Source of the DNA: Choristoneura fumiferana
Taxonomy: Eukaryota > Arthropoda > Insecta > Lepidoptera > Tortricidae
NCBI RefSeq assembly: GCF_025370935.1
Contig: NC_133491.1
Coordinates: 11,270,530-11,334,529 of the forward strand
DNA length: 64,000 nucleotides
Direction of reading: 5' to 3'
Of this stretch, positions 36,301 to 42,340 are shown piece by piece; position 1 is the first letter of the stretch; each line of letters begins with the position of its first letter. The position numbers and the translations under genes were made by a program. The notes under the pieces are model-generated. The model saw nothing but the letters and a program-made list of their open reading frames with translations. It did not search any database and had not been told where the DNA came from.

Positions 36301-39300
36301 TAGTATATGTATACCTACAGATGAAGAAATAGCACACTCCACTTTTTTATGGTCAGTTAAAATCGAAAAAAGTACCTTTCTCTGTTCTTCGGCCTCTCGC
36401 TCCATTCGCCGTCTCGTTTCCCTCTCGGCGCGGTCGTACCTCCTCCAGTACGCTTGCATCTCTCTGCTTAGCCGCTTGCACCGCCATACTGTCTCTTTCA
36501 TATTCTTTTGGGACTGGTGAGATAACAATATTGAATTAAATATGCTCAAACACGTTGGATCAACTCAAGAACAATATACATGAGCACGATCCACATGTCA
36601 CATGTATCTGGCACGTGTGGTCGCCAAGTAGTAAGGTAATTGTTGCTAGTTTATGTAGTTACTAGATGCACACACCTGCATAGCAACATGCCGCCAATGC
36701 TTGCAGCACAGCGTGGCCAGCCGTTTCCTCTGCAGCATGACTTCCCTGTGCGTGGCCGTCCTCGCCCGCTGCACCTTTCCGAGCTCTTTTTTGACCAGCA
36801 GCTGCCAGTGCCTCCGACGGCGGGCGGTCAGGGCTTCCGGGGTTTTGAGGGTGGACAGTTTCTTGCGACCCCTGGGAAGATTGTTGGTTCTAACACAAAT
36901 GCTTACCCCCATTCAGGGCCGGTCTTAGCCAACTAGGTGTCCGTTTGGCGCCCTTTTTAGGCCCTACGCTAGCTGACGCGGTTTGCACAGAGCGGGTGGA
37001 AATTGAAAAATAGTATCAACAGCGCTAACTGCACGTCAGAGATGTTATGGAGCTCTGTATCCGTAACCGAAACTATCGGATATCTGAAATAAAAAACTAT
37101 CCGTAACCGTAACCGAATCCGATATAAAAATTTCGGATAGTTTCGGATAGACGCGGAGTCTAAATTCGACATGTTGTGACAGGTTTTTGTTTTTGCCCGG
37201 CCGAGCTGACAGAACAGCAGGACTACTACGAAACTCGAAACTCAAAGTTCGTATCGTACCGTCCCTCTCGCTCTCGTATTAAATAGTATAAGTGTCAGAG
37301 GGACCGCACGACACGAACTTCGAGTTTCGAGTTTCGTAGTAGCCCTGCAGCCTCGCGCGTCCTCTGCATCTATTGTTTATTATTTCTATTGCATAGTCCT
37401 AATTTACGACTCTTAACTATTAGGTACAGTTAAAGTCGAGTAATTTATATTATTTGTATTTTACATTTACGCTTCCTAAAAAATCCAATATCCGCAACCG
37501 AAACCGAAACTATCGGATAATTTAACATCCGTAACCGTAACCGAAACCGGTGTTATGTTTAACATATATCCATATCCAGATCCAAAATGTTATATCCATA
37601 ATATCCCTGCTGCACGTGTTGCGTGCGACAGATTTAACCTGCACCCACACCCGCAGGCGCACCGCCCGCTTCGTGCGCCCACGCCAGCTAGCGTAGGCCC
37701 TTAGATACATGCCATACAAATGACAGGCCGTGTTTGTTACACATAAACATTTTATGTGGTAGAGCTTTACTGTAACCACTTGCTGGCTGCAGTACGAATG
37801 GGCCGGCTCGACCGGGTTAGTTCCACACTCCCGCAGAATACCGGCGTGAAATAGTAGTTTTGCTACTGTGTTTCGTACGGTGAGTGGGAGATCCGGACGC
37901 CCAACTCCCCTCCCCCAATTTAGCCTCCTTTTAGGCCGACAACGCACCCGCAGTACTAATAATGCTGGAGGTGTCCATGGGCGGCGGTGATCACTTACCA
38001 TCAGGTGACCACATGCTCGTTTTAAAGCTATTTGACATAAAAAAAAAAAAGAATACTCATACTCACACTTACGCGTAATAAAAATAAATACGCCGAATCT
38101 AGTTTTCCCTTCGATCGATAAAAATAGGTATTCAAATAAGTGGTTAAATTGAGCTGGAGTGCCCGGCGCCCCGGGCAGCCGTCCCGGTACTCCCGGTCGG
38201 CTAAAAGTACCTCAACTCTTTAGTAGACTTACTTTGTCATTGTCATAAAATATCTCAAACCATCCGTGTTGTTATCTATTGCAACATACTTACTGGGGGG
38301 TTTACCTACTTTATCCTTATTATGAATGTTTCTAGTATGTCTCACCTGACTCCAGGTTTTTCTACAATAGCAAATTCATCATCTTTTTCTTCTTTCATGT
38401 TTCTCAGTTGTTCTTCCCAATCCATGCTGTCAGGCTGCAAAAAAGTAGTCAAATAATAACTTCTTTTCATAATCATAATCATAATCATAATCATTTATTC
38501 ATTTGTCCAACATAGATAACATTTATTTGGTCTTAAATTATGTTTTTTGAGTATCACTATGTGGTGCCCCACCAAGGCATACAACTATTGCCTTATATTA
38601 AACCTATTTACTCATTTTTTTAATTCATACATATTAAAAACAAAATAGATATATATATATTTAAGTATATTCTAAAAATTCCCTGATGGAGAGTACGCCT
38701 TTTCGGCAAAAAAAAAATTTAGTTTTTTCTTAAATTCGTATATGTTGTCAATATCATGCATAGCCCTCGGTAATTTGTTATATATTTTGGGGCCATTCCA
38801 AGTACGCTCTTCTTAAGTAAAGCTTAGTTAGCTTTTGCTAAAGAAAAAAAGCTTTTGCTAAGTGTTTTGTTAGTGTGAAAGTTTTTGTTAAGTGGTGCAG
38901 TCTTTTTGGATTGGTACTACCATCTTACTACTATCTAATCCTTTCATGACGCATTTGCATGTACTGTTTGCAGTTTTGGCGAGAAAAGTAAGATGGCTGA
39001 TATTTGGGCGAAAAGTTACAAACTTGAAGCGCATCACAGTTCGGAAGTTTAGGCCCGTGATGTCACTCCTTAGTACAAGGTGTGGGCAGGCGTGACGTCG
39101 CATGGAACTATAAAGCTGCGCGTCCACTGCATCGGAATCGGAGCTTACGGAGCAAACGGATTTGTTGCTGTGTATAGATTTTTATGGTGCTGTGGTAAGC
39201 CGTGGTGGCCAAGTGGTTTGACCTATGGCCTCTCAAGCAGAGGATCGTGGGTTCAAACCCTGGCTCGCACCTCTGAGTTTTTCGAAATTCATATGCGGAA

Positions 39301-41158
39301 TTACATTTGAAATTTACCACAAGCTATACGGTGAAGGAAAACATCGTGAGCAAACCTGCAAAACAAACCTGCGAAGCAATTCTATGGTGTGTGTTAAGTT
39401 CCCAATCTGCACTGGGCCCGCGTGGGATCTACTGCCCAAGCTTCTCATTCTGAGAGGAGGCCTGTGCCCTGCAGTGGGACGTATATAGGCTGGGATGATG
39501 ATGATTTTCTATGGTATTGCGTGCACTGGATCGTTATTTTGGTGCCATAGTAATGTACAAAGCAACAAATCCGCTCGCTCGGTATGGTGCGTACACTCCG
39601 ATTCCAATGCAGTGAATGCGCAGTTTAACTGGCTATATCAGTATTGTTTGTTGTTTAAATGACAAAAGCTTTTTCTGATAACCTAACAGACAGAGTAATA
39701 GGAATTTTACAAGAAACTAGCCTTTCAACTCACCATATCAACACCCTCAGCCCTGCCCTCCCTGTTCCGGCCTCGCCTGCTTTTCTGCACCCCCCTCCCC
39801 CGCTCGCTGGGCCGCCCCCGCCGCCCGCGCCCAGTCGGCGGCGGTACGGGCCTGCTTACGCGCCGCTCTGGGTACCGGTCTACCGTGGACAGCAGACCCG
39901 CGCCATAGTACATGTAGCGAGAGTTCTAGGGGACAAATACACTTTTAGAAACCAAATACTTATTTGCTAGGGCCCTTAAACAGTGAAAAATGGGTTTGGG
40001 CGTTTTCAAATAAAAGTGTACCCTTTTTTTTAAAATTTTGGAATAAATATGGTTTTTCCTACTCAGAATCAAGAGCACAATCGATTCTGATAGTTTAAAA
40101 AATGTCCCAAAAAAAAAATTACAGTTTTGCTTTGTTTTTTTCATACACTCAGGTGTGACAAAACTGACTAATATATTTTGTATGAAAAAATGGGGATTCT
40201 GAGTAGGAAAAACCATATTTTTTCCAAAATTTCAAAAAAAGAAGAAAGGGGTACACTTTTTTTTGTAAAAGCCCGTTTAACATGTCACAAGTCGGCTCTT
40301 AGGCTAGGGATTTTTTTAGATTGTTTCCCGAATGTACTTTTCCTTGCAACTAGTTTTTTTTTTGCATTCTTTCCTGAACACAATTTCTATTCATCTTTTT
40401 TCATGTAGCAATTTTTCATGAAGTGTTTTATATTGTTTGTGTTTATTTTATTCACAAAATTTACCAATAGACTTTTTTAACAGTCAGAAACATAATCTCT
40501 TCTTTTTTTTCAAAACTCAATTTCTTGTTCTATTTTTATAATTTGACAGTATCTTTTCCAGTGAAGTTTTTTTGAACCACTGTTTATTATTTTTTATAAA
40601 TGTAGGAAATAATTATAATTACCCCTTGATCTTTATAATATTCCTTAGCATATTTGTTATGGTAATGCCTCTCTTTCAGCAATTGCTTTATTCTGAGCTG
40701 TTTCCCTTCAGGAGTATCCTCATCACTGCTGGTATCAGATTCTGAGGACAGAAGGACATTACGGAGCCACTCTCGCTCTTCTCCCACAGAGGTTAAGTTG
40801 TAGAGACGGAGGCGATCACCTTGGCGTTCTGTAAAACATAACAAATGACTTGCACACATTTGTTTAAATAAAAAAATATTCCTAACCATTGTGTTAAAGA
40901 CATACAGCTCAACAACTAACCTTGCTTGGTGGTAACAACTCCATGCACAACCCTGTCGCCTTTAGACATTTCATTTCCCATAGACTTCCCGTCGGAGTCA
41001 TCGTCGCTGTCGCTGCCGCCGTCAGAGTTAAGGATCTGTTCCACCTGGTTCACGAATGGACGGATGTCCAGGGCGGCTTCCAGCCTCTGGAGATGTATAG
41101 GCTTCGCAACTTCATGCCGCTTCAGCGAAGGCTTACCGACGACGCAATTCTCAGTCAT
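18186..41158 (-). CDS. Ino80: INO80 chromatin-remodelling ATPase, 27 coding exons, complete
   Basis: Catalytic subunit of the INO80 complex, a nuclear ATPase that slides and edits nucleosomes (known for the family). Exons, 5' to 3': 41158-40921, 40828-40623, 39925-39860, 38434-38346, 36889-36676, 36513-36376, 36093-35900, 32428-32185, 31620-31441, 30967-30712, 30023-29877, 29533-29393, 28786-28665, 27594-27326, 26844-26588, 26040-25937, 25785-25630, 24834-24675, 23935-23808, 23420-23331, 23031-22954, 21705-21547, 21326-21224, 21035-20965, 20566-20422, 19078-18941, 18379-18186. Every junction has GT/AG and matching phase, giving 1428 codons and TGA (human INO80 is about 1550). Order seen: acidic N-terminus, DBINO region (about 215-350), SNF2 ATPase lobe 1 with DEMGLGKT (471-478) and DEAQ (580-583), the long INO80 insert (about 746-1061), helicase C lobe with QAMDRAHRLGQ (1174-1184), and AT-hook-like C-terminus. 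Start chosen as the first ATG of exon 1, where similarity to INO80 N-termini begins; no in-frame ATG was found upstream. Confidence 0.95.
18941..19078 (-). CDS. Ino80: INO80 coding exon 26 (basic, AT-hook-like)
   Basis: Phase 1 to 1. Extremely GC-rich, Arg/Pro-rich, with RRGRPRG (about residues 1335-1341), an AT-hook-like core. Resembles the AGRGRSARSRGRPKGS tract of vertebrate INO80 in composition. Donor GTCAGT is non-optimal. Confidence 0.76.
19243..19421. mobile_element. MITE with about 60-bp nearly perfect inverted repeats
   Basis: GAGTTAACACTTGACAGATG pairs with the right end CATCTGTCAGTGTTAACTC; arms continue through CCTTCAGTCAATTTTCAACT. In INO80 intron 25. Confidence 0.9.
19827..19920 (-). 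mobile_element. moth LINE 3' end, minus strand
   Basis: Poly-T start, then GAGCAGGCGGGTCACCTGAT and CACCGCCGCCCGTGGACACT, the complement of the tail at 13880-13950. In INO80 intron 25. Confidence 0.65.
20254..20400. mobile_element. MITE with about 45-bp inverted repeats
   Basis: Left GAGTTTAGACTTGCGAGAAA, right TTTCTCGCAAGTCTAAACTC. It ends 21 bp downstream (in transcript sense) of the exon 25 donor. Confidence 0.88.
20422..20566 (-). CDS. Ino80: INO80 coding exon 25 (GC-rich C-terminal region)
   Basis: Phase 0 to 1. Contains LAKRSRESGSEPGSPLRV then an acidic DDDEP. The donor C|GTTAGT at 20421 was chosen over CAG|GTGCAC because it gives the phase needed by exon 26. A TAG lies just past the donor, so reading through would end the protein here; that could be an alternative terminus. 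Confidence 0.8.
20965..21035 (-). CDS. Ino80: INO80 coding exon 24 (basic)
   Basis: Phase 1 to 0, 71 nt: RQKSEEKKQEERERKRK then SAALPP. Corresponds to the basic coiled-coil RQEEKRQQEE...ERKRKREK tract after the ATPase domain. Confidence 0.9.
21224..21326 (-). CDS. Ino80: INO80 coding exon 23
   Basis: Phase 0 to 1. Encodes IQRMVISGGNFKPDTLKPKE and VVSLLLDDEEIELK, the conserved post-helicase segment of INO80. Confidence 0.94.
21386..21525. mobile_element. palindromic GCAGGGCTACTACGAAA MITE, copy 3
   Basis: CTACGAAGTGCAAAATTGAA left, TTCGAATTTCGTAGTAGCCC right. It lies in intron 22, about 20 bp past the exon 22 donor. Confidence 0.82.
21547..21705 (-). CDS. Ino80: INO80 coding exon 22 (motif VI)
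   Basis: Fifty-three codons, phase 0: VIFYDSDWNPTVDQQ followed by AMDRAHRLGQTKQVTVYRL, motif VI with arginine-finger positions R1178 and R1181 of the predicted protein. A palindromic MITE ends about 20 bp beyond the donor. Confidence 0.96.
21776..22300. mobile_element. about 520-bp inverted-repeat element (CTTGCTCACCCGCGACCTTA)
   Basis: Terminal arms of about 60 bp: AGCTAAGCTTATGCAAATAT and TTGCTCACCCGCGACCTTAC on the left, their complement at 22240-22300. The interior has GACGCGTTTCGAACTCAACC. No ORF. Partial relatives at 23962-24050 and 45845-46035. In INO80 intron 21. Confidence 0.85.
22954..23031 (-). CDS. Ino80: INO80 coding exon 21 (motif V)
   Basis: Twenty-six codons, phase 0: [20 protein letters not shown] is SNF2 helicase motif V. 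Acceptor GTGCCAG, donor GTAAGT. Confidence 0.95.
23331..23420 (-). CDS. Ino80: INO80 coding exon 20
   Basis: Thirty codons, phase 0 both ends: YMRLDGSSKISARRDMVADF, nearly identical across INO80 proteins. Confidence 0.95.
23535..23718 (+). pseudogene. RTE-like LINE ORF tail fragment
   Basis: Broken coding trace of GRPQTRW...ENWMRLAEDCAQWRATGEA type, ending GATGATGATGATAT. In INO80 intron 19. Confidence 0.65.
23808..23935 (-). CDS. Ino80: INO80 coding exon 19 (start of helicase C lobe)
   Basis: Phase 1 to 0. Encodes LVSDAGKLTVLDSLLKRLKE and GHRVLIYSQMTKMIDLLE, helicase motif IV of SNF2 proteins. Confidence 0.95.
23962..24050 (+). repeat. end fragment of the CTTGCTCACCCGCGACC element
   Basis: GCGTTACTTTGCGGAGGGCC and CTTTGCTCACCCGCGATCTC match 21782-21850. 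It starts about 26 bp upstream of the exon 19 acceptor. Confidence 0.7.
24221..24492. mobile_element. palindromic GCAGGGCTACTACGAAA MITE, copy 4, split
   Basis: Left half 24221-24327, right half 24457-24492 (TACGAACTTCGATTTTGGAA, CGTAGTAGCC). About 129 bp is inserted between GAGGGAC and GATACGAAC. Confidence 0.75.
24328..24456. mobile_element. insert nested in MITE copy 4
   Basis: Begins GTGCAGTCAAGGCC and contains AAATATCTATACACC and TATACATATTTTTA. By eye it may be a diverged relative of the TACAGTCAAGGGC MITE that lies just downstream. Confidence 0.55.
24503..24634. mobile_element. Tc1/mariner-like MITE, copy 2
   Basis: TACAGTCAAGGGCAAAGATA to TATCTTTGCCCTTGACTGTA, nearly identical to 4276-4418. 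In INO80 intron 18, ending about 40 bp from the exon 18 donor. Confidence 0.88.
24675..24834 (-). CDS. Ino80: INO80 coding exon 18 (GC-rich, Cys/Ala-rich)
   Basis: Phase 0 to 1. Very GC-rich. Begins VCACPCAPFASSRGF and ends GWAPLQVP(D), continuing into exon 19 as VPDKNQLVSDAGKL (vertebrate IPGKESLITDSGKL). Shorter than the same segment in human INO80. The phase fit at both ends is exact. Confidence 0.86.
24864..24955. repeat. ATCGAT-rich palindrome with a DREF-like site
   Basis: Ends CCACATCAATCGATCGA / TCGATCGATTGATGTGG, interior with many ATCGAT and one TATCGATA. 92 bp, in INO80 intron 17, about 30 bp upstream of the exon 18 acceptor. Could be a MITE or a regulatory element. Confidence 0.6.
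25418..25618. repeat. RTE/SINE-like tail ending near exon 17
   Basis: TTTGTAAGTCTATTTGTTTG, CCCGGAAAATTGCATAGTTC and GCGAACAGAGTCGCGGGTAA belong to a common lepidopteran retroelement tail; similar to 52653-52866 reversed. It stops about 12 bp from the exon 17 donor. Confidence 0.65.
25630..25785 (-). CDS. Ino80: INO80 coding exon 17 (INO80 insert)
   Basis: Exactly 52 codons, phase 0 both ends. Ends with ALPAFLCTAQPK, comparable to LPSFLCVASPR in the vertebrate INO80 insert. A transposon tail begins just beyond the donor (about 25618 and below). Confidence 0.87.
25937..26040 (-). CDS. Ino80: INO80 coding exon 16 (INO80 insert)
   Basis: Phase 1 to 0, 104 nt. Encodes VGPFYTHTEHIIHYMAETIE followed by an Arg/Asn-rich helix. 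Fits phase on both sides; sequence similarity outside insects is weak. Confidence 0.83.
26374..26545. mobile_element. ACCATCAGCCAAATAAGTGG MITE, copy 2
   Basis: ACCATCAGCCAAATAAGTGG at the left and CCACATATTTGGCTGATGGT at the right, a near-perfect 25-bp pair. In INO80 intron 15, about 40 bp from the exon 15 donor. Confidence 0.9.
26588..26844 (-). CDS. Ino80: INO80 coding exon 15 (INO80 insert)
   Basis: Phase 2 to 1. Codes for a helical stretch IEQCLEKFEKLRHRHFWWLR, then acidic sequence and SLLWRGLLFTDPLWTRG. Belongs to the family-specific insert between the two helicase lobes. That region is weakly conserved across animals, so the assignment rests on phase and open frame. Confidence 0.85.
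27030..27315 (+). pseudogene. RTE-like LINE ORF tail in INO80 intron 14
   Basis: Broken frame with WAGHIARR, then GHPPTRRTD, GSQWIQAASNRSNWRS and a GATGATGG end. Antisense to INO80; its end is about 10 bp from the exon 14 donor. Confidence 0.72.
27326..27594 (-). CDS. Ino80: INO80 coding exon 14 (start of INO80 insert)
   Basis: Phase 0 to 2. Begins VCNHPELFERRDVRSPF and includes VFGFLRLIDVSPMEL, matching FSFLRFIDISPAEM. The donor GTAAGT at 27325 was preferred to earlier GT sites on consensus and phase. A LINE fragment ends about 10 bp into the following intron. Confidence 0.92.
27735..28020. repeat. cluster of AACCGGTT palindromes
   Basis: AACCGGTT at 27744, 27846, 27917, 27937 and 27981 plus TACCGGTT at 27769, within about 250 bp of INO80 intron 13. 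AACCGGTT is the known Grainyhead-type binding core. A repeat origin is equally possible. Confidence 0.6.
28527..28620 (+). mobile_element. SINE family-1 head fragment
   Basis: GCTGTGATGGCCTAGTGGTT and GTGGATTCAAACCCTTGTGC keep box A- and B-like segments; the body is missing. In INO80 intron 13. Confidence 0.6.
28665..28786 (-). CDS. Ino80: INO80 coding exon 13
   Basis: Phase 1 to 0. Encodes ALKQKIKIEELLHF and NLMNLVMQFRK, matching ALKNKISIEDLL and SLMNLVMQFRK of vertebrate INO80. Confidence 0.93.
28936..29169 (-). repeat. CCGGCCAAGAGCGTGTCGGA repeat, minus strand, internally deleted
   Basis: TAGGGTTCCGGAGCCAAAAT start and GGGCGTGTCCGACATGCTCT end, including a (CTGT)n run near 28987. In INO80 intron 12. 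Confidence 0.8.
29393..29533 (-). CDS. Ino80: INO80 coding exon 12 (end of ATPase lobe 1)
   Basis: Phase 1 to 1. Contains HLSRLHMILKPFMLRRIKKD and VENELSDKIEIMVHC, strongly conserved INO80 sequence. Confidence 0.95.
29877..30023 (-). CDS. Ino80: INO80 coding exon 11
   Basis: Phase 1 to 1. Encodes TPIQNSMAELWALLHFIMP and FDSHDEFNEWFSKDIE, nearly identical to vertebrate INO80 over its length. Acceptor TTTTCAG at 30024, donor GTGAGT at 29876. Confidence 0.94.
30712..30967 (-). CDS. Ino80: INO80 coding exon 10 (Walker B, DEAQ box)
   Basis: Phase 0 to 1. Contains FHVVVTSYQIVVSD, then WQYMILDEAQAIK, in which DEAQ is the Walker B box (INO80 ATPases carry DEAQ rather than DEAH), then CRNRLLLSG, completed as SGTP in exon 11. 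Confidence 0.96.
31441..31620 (-). CDS. Ino80: INO80 coding exon 9 (Walker A)
   Basis: Sixty codons, phase 0 both ends. GILADEMGLGKTVQ is the Walker A (motif I) of SNF2 ATPases, followed by WGPFLVVSPASTLHNWQQEL (motif Ia region). Confidence 0.96.
32185..32428 (-). CDS. Ino80: INO80 coding exon 8 (entry to ATPase lobe 1)
   Basis: Phase 2 to 0. An alanine/arginine-rich linker, GC-rich in composition, is followed by DIFQGTLKGYQLKGMNWLA, the first SNF2 motif of INO80 ATPases. It follows the longest intron of the gene (about 3.5 kb, repeat-filled). Confidence 0.93.
32655..32880 (+). repeat. LINE-type 3' tail fragment
   Basis: AGTTTCTTGCGGCGCATTCT, TTTCCGAAAGCGCTGGTAG. In INO80 intron 7, next to a minus-strand retroelement tail at 32880-32995 (CATCATCATCAT, GACGTCCACTGCTGGACATA). 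Confidence 0.65.
33890..34095 (+). pseudogene. LINE ORF tail remnant
   Basis: RRRNRLRDNIRRWAAAF-like coding trace and GGGGAGGCCTAAAGT end, similar in style to retroelement C-terminal tails. In INO80 intron 7. Confidence 0.4.
34551..34714 (+). mobile_element. SINE family 1, degenerate 3' half
   Basis: TCGTGAAGAAACGTACAGAC, CACTGGGCCTGCGTTG and GAGAGGAGGCCTGTG segments of the SINE body. In INO80 intron 7. Confidence 0.65.
34783..34930. mobile_element. MITE with about 30-bp inverted repeats
   Basis: CAGGAAACTGAGTCACGTAC left and GTACGTGATTCGGTTTCC right, with GGAACC / GGTTCC inside. In INO80 intron 7. Confidence 0.75.
35645..35855 (+). repeat. retroelement tail near exon 7
   Basis: AATGCGAAAATGTGTGTTTG, CACGTTGAAACGGAGCGACG and TAGTTTATGGGCC are typical of a very common lepidopteran retroelement tail. 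It ends about 45 bp from the exon 7 donor. Confidence 0.6.
35900..36093 (-). CDS. Ino80: INO80 coding exon 7 (end of DBINO)
   Basis: Phase 0 to 2. Contains EAKRQRRKLNFLITQTELYA and HFMQRKL, one of the most conserved INO80 signatures. The donor at 35900 (CAG|GTGGGG) was chosen over an in-frame read-through because it joins exon 8 to give NYDSEAMKS, matching DYDSNHFKA. Confidence 0.92.
36376..36513 (-). CDS. Ino80: INO80 coding exon 6 (DBINO helix)
   Basis: Exactly 46 codons, phase 0 both ends. Long charged helix with RLSREMQAYWRRYDRAERE and EAEEQRK, matching RLTKEMLLYWKKYEKVEKE of vertebrate INO80. Confidence 0.92.
36676..36889 (-). CDS. Ino80: INO80 coding exon 5 (start of DBINO region)
   Basis: Phase 2 to 0. 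Encodes TARRRRHWQLLVKKELGKVQ and a basic helix ending KHWRHVAMQ, like the ARRRKVWLSIVKKELPK start of the DBINO (DNA-binding, actin-related-protein-contacting) domain of INO80. Confidence 0.9.
37050..37590. repeat. TATCCGTAACCG repeat region interrupted by a MITE
   Basis: Many copies of TATCCG(T/C)AACCG and complement CGGATA occur at 37058-37150 and again at 37485-37600, with a palindromic MITE between them. In INO80 intron 4. Confidence 0.6.
37215..37350. mobile_element. palindromic GCAGGGCTACTACGAAA MITE, copy 5
   Basis: CAGCAGGACTACTACGAAAC left, GTTTCGTAGTAGCCCTGCAG right. Best-paired copy; nested in the TATCCG repeat region. Confidence 0.88.
37780..38051 (+). mobile_element. moth LINE 3' end with poly-A
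   Basis: GCCGGCTCGACCGGGTTAGT through GGCGGCGGTGATCACTTACC, TCAGGTGACC and A11. Same tail type as 13880-13960. In INO80 intron 4. Confidence 0.7.
38346..38434 (-). CDS. Ino80: INO80 coding exon 4 (short, charged)
   Basis: Found from splice sites and phase: TTTTTTGCAG acceptor, CAG|GTGAGA donor, 89 nt, phase 0 to 2. Encodes PDSMDWEEQLRNMKEEKD and a tail ending EKPGV(R). No strong family motif is visible; the call rests on phase fit between exons 3 and 5. The lysine-rich stretch found here in vertebrate INO80 is missing or diverged. Confidence 0.7.
38473..38830 (-). pseudogene. LINE ORF2 C-terminal fragment, minus strand
   Basis: Minus-strand trace IYNKLPRAMHDIDNIYEF, KKKLNFFFAEKAYSPSGNF typical of jockey-like reverse-transcriptase ends, followed by 3' UTR and an (ATGATT)n tail (AATCATAATCAT on plus). 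In INO80 intron 3. Confidence 0.75.
39112..39626. mobile_element. long-TIR MITE carrying a nested SINE
   Basis: Left arm 39112-39195 (GCGTCCACTGCATCGGAATC ... CGGATTTGTTGC), right arm 39545-39626 (GCAACAAATCCG ... GATTCCAATGCAGTGAATGC), imperfect complements. Interrupted by the SINE at 39199-39505. In INO80 intron 3. Confidence 0.8.
39199..39505 (+). mobile_element. SINE family 1, full length, nested
   Basis: GCCGTGGTGGCCAAGTGGTT head, GGGTTCAAACCCTGGCTCGC box B-like, GATGATGATGAT tail, inside a MITE. Confidence 0.92.
39860..39925 (-). CDS. Ino80: INO80 coding exon 3 (22 codons)
   Basis: Short exon with acceptor CTAG and donor GTAAGC. Encodes a peptide with YYGAGLLSTVDRYPERR, equivalent to YYSAGLLSTYDPFYEQQR of vertebrate INO80. 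An open frame continues past the donor but loses all similarity, which supports this end. Phase 0 on both sides. Confidence 0.82.
39998..40274. mobile_element. MITE-like inverted repeat, 277 bp
   Basis: GGGCGTTTTCAAATAAAAGT...TGGTTTTTCCTACTCAGAAT left; ATTCTGAGTAGGAAAAACCA...GTAAAAGCCC right. In INO80 intron 2. Confidence 0.78.
40623..40828 (-). CDS. Ino80: INO80 coding exon 2
   Basis: Phase 1 to phase 0. Contains LYNLTSVGEEREWLRNVLLS followed by an acidic serine-rich run and HYHNKYAKEYYKDQG. This matches the order of the conserved N-terminal INO80 segments (LYNFSKLKKSRKWLKSILLS, then HQNKYSKD in vertebrates). Confidence 0.88.
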
Positions 41159-41169
41159 CACACACAGAC
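40921..41169 (-). CDS. Ino80: INO80 coding exon 1 (N-terminus, start ATG at 41158-41156)
   Basis: Acceptor TTTTTTTCAG just above 41169; donor AAG|GTTAGT at 40921. Eleven untranslated bases precede the ATG, so at least one upstream 5' UTR exon exists. Encodes AKPIHLQRLEAALDIRPF, like the INO80 N-terminus of vertebrates (AKPLYLQYLE...), then an acidic SDSDDDSD stretch. Ends in phase 1. Confidence 0.88.
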
Positions 41170-41359
41170 CTGAAAAAAAACACTGAACACGTAAACATTT
41201 GGGGCACTTCTGAAGGTCAAATGCCCGCATATCCGAAACCAAATGAAACAATAAAGCGAAGAATGAGCGATAAACTCGAGCACACTTCAACTCCCACACA
41301 TGAATCACGAGTATTTAAATTTCGATACGACTCCGGCCACTTGGCGAAGTTGAACTTAC

Positions 41360-41470
41360 ACCGATTATGGATTTCACCAAAATGATCTCGCGTTGATTAC
41401 TTAACACGAAATTCCATAGCATTCACAAAATGGCGAACGAGTATATTCGACAAATCGCTGTCAATGTCGC
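41360..41470 (-). other. Ino80: possible INO80 5' untranslated exon
   Basis: On the minus strand a stretch with GCCATTTTG (YY1-like, common at transcription starts) runs to a consensus donor GTAAGTTC whose G is at 41359. It could splice to the acceptor at 41170. Upper boundary not determined. Any ATG here terminates before or just inside exon 1. Confidence 0.35.
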
Positions 41471-42340
41471 CGCCTGAGCGGCGCACATAACTACTCATTT
41501 CGTATTTGAGCTTGAAAAAATACAAGCCCGCCATAGTTGTCGAAAATGACAACAAAAGTACTCCACATTGAGTTACCCAATCAGAGTTTCACGTAATCAC
41601 AATCGACCAATGAAATCATAAAATGGAATAAAGGCCGATTTCGATAAAGGAAAACATACTTATCACCAATAAAATGCGTACGAAAAAATTCATTCAGTAT
41701 AAATTATTTTCAGTAAAATTGTTGAAATCTCATCTATAAAATTCTGAGTCGTTGTAAGTCATAGTAGCTATTCAAAATAAAATAGAAAGCTATCACAAAT
41801 AGTAAAACAAAATAAATAATAAATTGTAGTAAAACGTTGACCGGTCGTGGGCGGCTCACACACAGGTCACAGGAGGAAGGCTTACATAAATATGATAAAT
41901 ATCGTGGCGTGGAACAATGATACTAATTGAGCTTATATGCTATTTATTTACCTTTGTACAAAAAAACGTACGTACGTTTTTGGCGTAACTATTTTGTACA
42001 ATTTATTTAATGAAGATGTTCCAACGCTGTTAACAATGACTCGAATTTACTACATTGAACAAAGCGTCACTTTTTGCCAACATTCAGATAATAATGGTCT
42101 CTGGCAGTCGGCATTGATTACTTTTTATTTATTCGGGATTAAAAATAGAGCTAATCTTACAAATGTTATATACTAAAAAATATGTATTTTATTTATATAA
42201 CATCTTTAAATAGATACAGAATTTGTACAAATGGTATTGCAAGTAAATAGAAATAAGTTTGTGCAGTATACACATCCGCAACAAATCGCATGCAAGTAGA
42301 TTCCAAAATGGTGTCGTTTGTTGTGCTTTCAGTGAGTTTC
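41361..42340. promoter_or_regulatory. divergent promoter zone between INO80 and the woc-like gene
   Basis: The inferred 5' exons of the two genes point away from each other across roughly 0.9 kb. No interspersed repeat was recognised inside, unlike most of the window, which fits a constrained shared regulatory region. No TATA box could be assigned confidently. Confidence 0.4.

Noticed and set aside
39725..39860. Open frame continuing past INO80 exon 3
   Set aside because: Similarity to INO80 stops at the GTAAGC donor, and phase with exon 4 is exact if the exon ends there.
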